From positions 1 to 9,552 of the forward strand of contig WGBS01000110.1 in the NCBI GenBank assembly GCA_015494165.1: DNA of 9,552 nt. Reading direction: 5' to 3'. Within the stretch, counting starts at the first letter, position 1, and the number at the start of each line of letters is the position of its first letter. The stretch is from Gammaproteobacteria bacterium. GTDB lineage: Bacteria; Pseudomonadota; Gammaproteobacteria; S144-34. This document shows, piece after piece, positions 6,014 to 9,552 of the stretch. The notes below the pieces were generated by a model. The model searched no databases. It had not been told where the DNA came from and saw nothing but the letters and a program-made list of their open reading frames with translations. A program made the position numbers and the translations under genes.

Positions 6014-7222
6014 GTGGACGCGCGCCGCTGGCTGCTGCCCGAGGGCATCGAGGAGCTCCTGCCGGCCGAGGCCGCGCGCATCGAGGCGCTGCGCCGCGGC
6101 CTCCTCGACCTCTACGCGTCCTGGGGCTACGAGCTCGTCGTCCCGCCTTTCGTCGAGCACCTCGAGACCCTGCTCACGGGCACGGGCCACGCCCTCGAGC
6201 CGCACACGCTCAAGCTCACGGACCCGCTCTCGGGGCGCGTGCTCGGCATCCGCCCCGACATGACGCCGCAGGTGGCGCGCATCGAGGCGCGGCGCCTGCG
6301 GCGCGAAGTGCCCGTGCGCCTGTGCTACCTCGGCACGGTGCTCCGCGCGCGTCCGGAGTGGCCGGGCGGCACGCGCAGCCCGCTGCAGGTCGGCTGCGAG
6401 CTCTACGGCCACGCGGGCGTCGAGGCCGACCTCGAGGTCGTGCTCCTGATGCTCGAGACGCTCGCCGCCGCCGGCGTGCCGCAGGTGCACCTCGACCTCG
6501 GCCACGTCGGCATCTTCCGGGCGCTGGCGCGCCGCGCCGGCCTCGAGGGCGACACCGAGGAGGCGCTTTTCGAGCTGCTCCAGCGCAAGGCGCGTCCGGA
6601 GCTCGCGGCGCGGCTCGCGGCCCTCGACGGCGAGCGGGCCGCGCTCGATGCCATCGCCGCGCTGGCCGGGCTCCACGGCGGCCCCGAGGTGCTCGAGGAG
6701 GCGCGGCGCGTGCTGCCCGCCGAGCCCGAGGTGGAGGACGCGCTCGCGCGGCTCGCCGCGCTCGTCGAGGGCCTGGCGCGCCACGGCCGCCGCGAGCCGG
6801 TGCACGTGGACCTCGCCGAGCTGCGCGGCTACCGCTATCACACGGGCATCGTCTTCGGCGCCTTCGTTCCCGGCCACGGCCACGACGTCGCGCGCGGAGG
6901 GCGCTACGACGACATCGGCGCCGCCTTCGGGCGCGCGCGCCCGGCGACCGGCTTCAGCGCGGACCTGCGCACGCTCGCCTGCCTCGCCGAGGAGGCGGGC
7001 GCCGCGCCCCCGGCGCCGGCGGGCGGCATCCTCGCGCCCTTCGGCGACGAGCCGGCGCTGCTCGAGGCGGTGCGGGCGCTGCGCGCGCGCGGCGAGCGCG
7101 TGGTGTGGGCCCTGCCCGGCCAGCCGGACGACCCCGCCGCCCACGGCTGCGACCGCGTGCTGGTGCACGAGCACGGCACCTGGACGGTGAAGAAGACCGG
7201 CACCGCAGACCGTGGACCGTGA
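6014..7222 (+). CDS. hisZ: ATP phosphoribosyltransferase regulatory subunit HisZ
   Basis: HisZ is a histidyl-tRNA synthetase paralogue that assembles with short-form HisG and gives it activity and histidine feedback control at the first step of histidine synthesis. The 402-residue product has the class II synthetase-like core: WLLPEGIEELLP, then ASWGYELVVPPFVEHLE, RPDMTPQVARIEARRLR (RPDMT from residue 80), a motif-2-like region with VGCELYG, and the C-terminal YRYHTGIVFGAF and GGRYDDIGAAFG (GGRYD from residue 295). It lacks the HisRS anticodon-binding domain, as expected for HisZ. GTG 6014 is preferred for its GGAGG and family N-terminus; GTG 5978 would add 12 residues (VAADPSAPEGRA) and is possible. 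The hflC-hisZ-purA order is common in Pseudomonas-like genomes. Its presence predicts a short HisG elsewhere. Confidence 0.94.
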   Translation: MDARRWLLPEGIEELLPAEAARIEALRRGLLDLYASWGYELVVPPFVEHLETLLTGTGHALEPHTLKLTDPLSGRVLGIRPDMTPQVARIEARRLRREVPVRLCYLGTVLRARPEWPGGTRSPLQVGCELYGHAGVEADLEVVLLMLETLAAAGVPQVHLDLGHVGIFRALARRAGLEGDTEEALFELLQRKARPELAARLAALDGERAALDAIAALAGLHGGPEVLEEARRVLPAEPEVEDALARLAALVEGLARHGRREPVHVDLAELRGYRYHTGIVFGAFVPGHGHDVARGGRYDDIGAAFGRARPATGFSADLRTLACLAEEAGAAPPAPAGGILAPFGDEPALLEAVRALRARGERVVWALPGQPDDPAAHGCDRVLVHEHGTWTVKKTGTADRGP

Positions 7223-7307
7223 GCCGCAGGTCGCGGGCGGACAGGGGACGGGCGCGCAGGGGCACCGCACTGGTTCTGTATCTGGGCATCCGGAGCGACG
7301 AGAGCAC

Positions 7308-8603
7308 ATGGGCAAGTTCGTGGTGGTGATCGGCACCCAGTGGGGTGACGAGGGCAAGGGCAAGATCGTCGACCTGCTCACCGAGCGCGCCGCAGCCGTG
7401 GTGCGCTTCCAGGGCGGCCACAACGCGGGCCACACGCTCGTCATCGGCGGCGAGAAGACCATCCTGCACCTGATTCCCTCGGGCATCCTGCGCGAGCGCG
7501 TGCAGTGCCTGATCGGCAACGGCGTGGTGCTCTCGCCGCAGGCGCTGATGGAGGAGATCCGCATGCTCGAGAGCCGCGGCGTGCCGGCGCGCGAGCGGCT
7601 GCGCATCAGCGAGGCCTGCCCGCTGATCCTGCCCTACCACGTCGCCCTCGACCACGCGCGCGAGCGCGCGCGCGGCAAGCGCGCCATCGGCACCACCGGC
7701 CGCGGCATCGGCCCCGCCTACGAGGACAAGGTAGCGCGCCGGGCGCTGCGCGTGGGCGACCTCTTCCACCGCGAGCGCTTCGCCGCCAAGCTCGGCGAGG
7801 TCATGGACTACCACAACTTCGCCCTCAAGCACTACTACGGCGAGGAGCCGCTCGACTTCCAGCGCGTCCTCGACGAGACGCTCGCCCTCGGCGAGGAGAT
7901 CCGGCCCCTCGTGGGCGACGTGCCAGCCATCCTCAACGGCCTGCGCCGCGAAGGCGCCGACGTGCTCTTCGAGGGCGCGCAGGGCACGCTCCTCGACATC
8001 GACCACGGCACCTATCCCTACGTCACCTCCTCGAACACCACGGCGGGCGGGGCCTGCACGGGCGCCGGCGTGGGCCCGCGCGACATCGACTACGTGCTCG
8101 GCATCACGAAGGCCTACACCACGCGCGTCGGCGCCGGGCCCTTCCCCACCGAGCTCGCCGACGAGATGGGCGAGCACCTCGCGCGCCGCGGCCACGAGTT
8201 CGGCTCCACCACGGGCAGGCCGCGGCGCTGCGGCTGGTTCGACGCCGTCGCCCTGCGGCGCGCGGTGCAGATCAACAGCGTCTCGGGGCTGTGCATCACC
8301 AAGCTCGACGTGCTCGACGGCCTCGACACCATCCGCATGTGCGTCGGCTACCGCTGGAACGGCACGGTGCACGACATGCCGCCGGTCGGCGCCGACGCCT
8401 TCGCCGAGTGCGAGCCGGTCTACGAGGACCTGCCGGGCTGGCGCTCCTCGACCGTCGGCATCCGCCGCCACGAGGACCTGCCGCCCGAGGCACGCGCCTA
8501 TCTCGCGCGCATCGAGGAGACCGTAGGCGTGCCCGTGGACCTCGTCTCCACCGGCCCCGAGCGCGAGGAGAACGTCATCCTCCGCAACCCCTTCGCCGCC
8601 TGA
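7308..8603 (+). CDS. purA: Adenylosuccinate synthetase
   Basis: PurA joins IMP and aspartate using GTP to make adenylosuccinate, the committed step to AMP, in the cytoplasm. The 431-residue product (E. coli 432) begins MGKFVVVIGTQWGDEGKGK, with catalytic D14 in the GDEGKGK loop and catalytic H42 in GGHNAGHT. Also present are GTTGRGIGPAYEDK (from residue 128), FEGAQGTLLDIDHGTYPY, TSSNTTAGG, GAGPFPTE, the GTP/IMP-site segment TTGRPRRCGWFD, TKLDVLDGL and C-terminal VSTGPEREE. The ATG at 7308 is chosen because the protein then starts directly before the first beta strand; the ribosome site is weak (GGAG at 7292, GAGAG at 7300-7304). It lies 85 nt after hisZ. No convincing intrinsic terminator follows it. 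Confidence 0.98.
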   Translation: MGKFVVVIGTQWGDEGKGKIVDLLTERAAAVVRFQGGHNAGHTLVIGGEKTILHLIPSGILRERVQCLIGNGVVLSPQALMEEIRMLESRGVPARERLRISEACPLILPYHVALDHARERARGKRAIGTTGRGIGPAYEDKVARRALRVGDLFHRERFAAKLGEVMDYHNFALKHYYGEEPLDFQRVLDETLALGEEIRPLVGDVPAILNGLRREGADVLFEGAQGTLLDIDHGTYPYVTSSNTTAGGACTGAGVGPRDIDYVLGITKAYTTRVGAGPFPTELADEMGEHLARRGHEFGSTTGRPRRCGWFDAVALRRAVQINSVSGLCITKLDVLDGLDTIRMCVGYRWNGTVHDMPPVGADAFAECEPVYEDLPGWRSSTVGIRRHEDLPPEARAYLARIEETVGVPVDLVSTGPEREENVILRNPFAA

Positions 8604-8721
8604 CCTACGGGGCGCGAGCCGCTCGCCTCCGGTCGGAGACCCGTTACGCGGCGCCACCGACGAGCTGTGGCGTGCGCCCGACGGGCTGCGCGTCCGAGCC
8701 GTTCGCACGGGCGTGACGTGG

Positions 8722-8749
8722 TTCACAACCATGCGGCCATCGGTAGAAT
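8722..8749 (+). promoter_or_regulatory. Candidate distal promoter for the yjbE-like gene
   Basis: TTCACA (8722-8727), a 16-bp spacer and TAGAAT (8744-8749) match sigma70 -35 and -10 elements at five of six bases each. A start near 8756 would give a leader of about 165 nt before the ATG at 8921. The same TAGAAT hexamer is used in the hfq candidate promoter. Confidence 0.45.
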
Positions 8750-8850
8750 GGACCGCCGGTCGCGCCTGTGGCGCCTGCGTGTGGGTGCCGCAATGGCGGT
8801 AGCGTGCCCGGACCCGGGCGGCCCCGGCTCGATTCAGCCGACCGTCGACC

Positions 8851-8879
8851 TTGACTCGGGCGGAGGGCTGGCCGATATT
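8851..8879 (+). promoter_or_regulatory. Candidate proximal promoter for the yjbE-like gene
   Basis: TTGACT (8851-8856, five of six), a 17-bp spacer and GATATT (8874-8879, four of six) sit 41 bp before the ATG at 8921, giving a leader of about 35 nt that includes the GGAGGGGA ribosome site at 8909-8916. With the distal candidate it would form a tandem promoter pair. Confidence 0.45.
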
Positions 8880-8920
8880 TCACGCATGGGATATCGCCCG
8901 GGGAGGGCGGAGGGGACGAC

Positions 8921-9187
8921 ATGAAGAAGAAAATCGTATGGACGGTGGCGGCGGCGTTCCTCGCCAGCCAGGCAGCGTTCGCCCAGACACCGGCGGACGC
9001 CGAGAAGGACGAGAGCAAGAAGGAGGCCGCCGCGGTCCAGCAGGGCGGCGGCGAGGGCAAGGCCGGCAAGGGCGCGGCGGCTGCGAGCCGCGTCCCGGCG
9101 GCCGCCGTGCTCCTGGGCGTGGCGATCGCGGGCGCGCTCGCCGCCGGTGGCGGCGGGGGCGGCACCACCACGACCACGCACCACTGA
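8921..9187 (+). CDS. Small secreted low-complexity protein, YjbE/GfcA-like
   Basis: An 88-residue protein with a clear Sec signal peptide, MKKKIVWTVAAAFLASQAAFA, probably cut after AFA at residue 21. Next comes a charged Lys/Glu/Ala stretch (about 25-50), a hydrophobic segment (about 58-75, VPAAAVLLGVAIAGALAA), then six Gly, five Thr and two His at the C-terminus. I recognise no catalytic domain. Short size, signal peptide, Ala/Gly-rich hydrophobic part and Gly-then-Thr tail resemble E. coli YjbE and GfcA (YmcD), small proteins at the front of the yjbEFGH and group 4 capsule operons. The YjbH-like gene just downstream strengthens this. The resemblance is in composition and context, not a verified alignment. 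A strong GGAGGGGA Shine-Dalgarno sits about 5-7 nt before the ATG. Function is unknown; a role in exopolysaccharide production is inference. Confidence 0.8.
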   Translation: MKKKIVWTVAAAFLASQAAFAQTPADAEKDESKKEAAAVQQGGGEGKAGKGAAAASRVPAAAVLLGVAIAGALAAGGGGGGTTTTTHH

Positions 9188-9228
9188 GGGCCCGCGCAGC
9201 CACCGCGGCCGTGCCGCCTCCGCGGGGG

Positions 9229-9258
9229 GCGGCCGGCTTGCGTCAAGGGCGTGGCCGC
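9229..9258 (+). other. Stem-loop downstream of the yjbE-like gene
   Basis: GCGGCC (9229-9234) pairs with GGCCGC (9253-9258), and the loop contains a second small pairing, CTTG/CAAG around CGT (9237-9247). No U-run follows directly, so termination is unproven; it could be an mRNA 3'-end or processing structure between the two genes. Confidence 0.25.
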
Positions 9259-9283
9259 ACAGGCGCGGTGGCCCGGCGGTATT

Positions 9284-9307
9284 TTCCATCCTCCTCTTCC
9301 ATCCTCC
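9284..9307 (+). repeat. Short direct repeat in a pyrimidine tract
   Basis: TTCCATCCTCC occurs at 9284-9294 and again at 9297-9307, a 13-base period, within an almost pure C/T stretch on the + strand (9282-9308). It lies in the gap before the YjbH-like gene, about 60 bp before its proposed start. It may be a small tandem duplication or a protein-binding site. Confidence 0.5.
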
Positions 9308-9368
9308 CCATATTGCAAGTGATCCGGTCCCCGCGCCGGAGGGCCGACGGTGAGGTACGGCCGCGCTA

Positions 9369-9552
9369 GTGCGACGGGCGCACGGCGCATTACGGTGGCT
9401 GCCGCTGCTGGCCTGGGCCGCGATTGTCCTCCATGGCGTGGTGCGGGCGGAGCCCAGCACCCTTGGCCAGACCGGCCTCGTCAACATGCCGGACGCTCGC
9501 ATCGAGCCGGACGGGACGCTCAGGTTCGGCGTCAGCCACTACCGCCCGTACC
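9369..9552 (+). CDS. YjbH/GfcD-like outer-membrane protein, N-terminal part (3' truncated by window edge)
   Basis: An open frame runs from an in-frame stop at 9351-9353 to the window edge, giving 61 residues from GTG 9369. The start reads MRRAHGALRWLPLL, then a hydrophobic core ending VVRA, a good Sec signal peptide cut after about residue 27. The mature part begins EPSTLGQTGLVNMPDARI and continues EPDGTLRFGVSHYRPY. This matches the opening pattern of YjbH-domain proteins (GxxGLxxxPtAR...GxLxxxxxxYxPY), which in E. coli YjbH opens a large beta-rich outer-membrane protein tied to exopolysaccharide or capsule export. GAGG at 9352-9355 is a rather distant ribosome site (13 nt), so the start codon is moderately uncertain. 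It lies 181 nt after the yjbE-like gene on the same strand. Confidence 0.75.
   Translation, partial: MRRAHGALRWLPLLAWAAIVLHGVVRAEPSTLGQTGLVNMPDARIEPDGTLRFGVSHYRPY

Larger units (their letters stand above)
8604..8920 (+). other. Gene-free regulatory stretch after purA
   Basis: These 317 bases hold no gene I can support. They carry two candidate promoters facing the downstream small gene (8722-8749 and 8851-8879) and a few short G+C hairpins, for example GCCCG/CGGGC around 8804-8817 and CGATAT/ATATCG around 8873-8895. No tRNA and no riboswitch class I recognise is visible. It marks the boundary between the housekeeping cluster and the surface-polysaccharide-like genes. Confidence 0.6.

Noticed and set aside
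7223..7307. A promoter or riboswitch before purA, for example around TGTATCT.
   Set aside because: No -10/-35 pair with acceptable match and spacing, and no purine riboswitch-like core was seen in these 85 bases.
8604..8660. An intrinsic terminator after purA.
   Set aside because: Only short imperfect stems (GCGAG/CTCGC and CTCC/GGAG) occur and no T-run follows.
4734..8732. Several long - strand frames opposite hflC, hisZ and purA.
   Set aside because: All overlap confident + strand genes and show no recognisable domain.
8667..8924. An 85-codon frame between purA and the yjbE-like gene.
   Set aside because: It starts with GTG and lacks a ribosome site, runs through both candidate promoters, overlaps the start of the next gene and has no recognisable sequence pattern.

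Overview
This is a very G+C-rich segment, roughly three quarters G+C by eye. Every convincing gene lies on the + strand. The gene order mutL - miaA - hfq - hflX - hflK - hflC - DUF2065 (yjeT-like) - hisZ - purA is a housekeeping cluster well known from Gammaproteobacteria. Together with the G+C content, the hisZ gene and an endonuclease-type MutL, it points to a high-GC gammaproteobacterium, possibly a chromatialean or ectothiorhodospiracean relative. That last placement is inference.

Layout: 1-518 is the 3' end of mutL, with the metal-binding endonuclease motifs. 519-833 has no gene. Its first 212 bases are an A+T-richer, intensely palindromic block bounded by a 21-bp imperfect inverted repeat and holding four perfect hairpins; it looks like a MITE-like or intergenic repeat inserted between mutL and miaA. 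miaA (tRNA isopentenylation) follows at 834-1808. A spacer with a candidate extended -10 promoter and a stem-loop leads to hfq (RNA chaperone). hflX (ribosome-splitting GTPase) comes next. A 123-nt structured leader with a candidate promoter precedes hflK and hflC, which overlap by 4 nt and form the membrane complex that modulates FtsH. A 62-residue DUF2065 membrane protein, hisZ (regulatory subunit for short-form HisG) and purA (AMP synthesis) complete the cluster.

After purA the content changes. 8604-8920 carries two candidate sigma70-type promoters but no believable gene. It leads to an 88-residue secreted or membrane protein with a Gly6-Thr5-His2 tail that resembles YjbE/GfcA. After a 181-nt gap comes the start of a YjbH/GfcD-like outer-membrane protein that runs off the window. 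This is probably the front of an exopolysaccharide or capsule-associated locus.

The core is ordinary. The parts worth a second look are the palindromic block between mutL and miaA, the hairpin-rich leaders of hfq and hflK, and the yjbE/yjbH-like module at the right edge. I saw no CRISPR array, rRNA, tRNA, transposase or phage gene.
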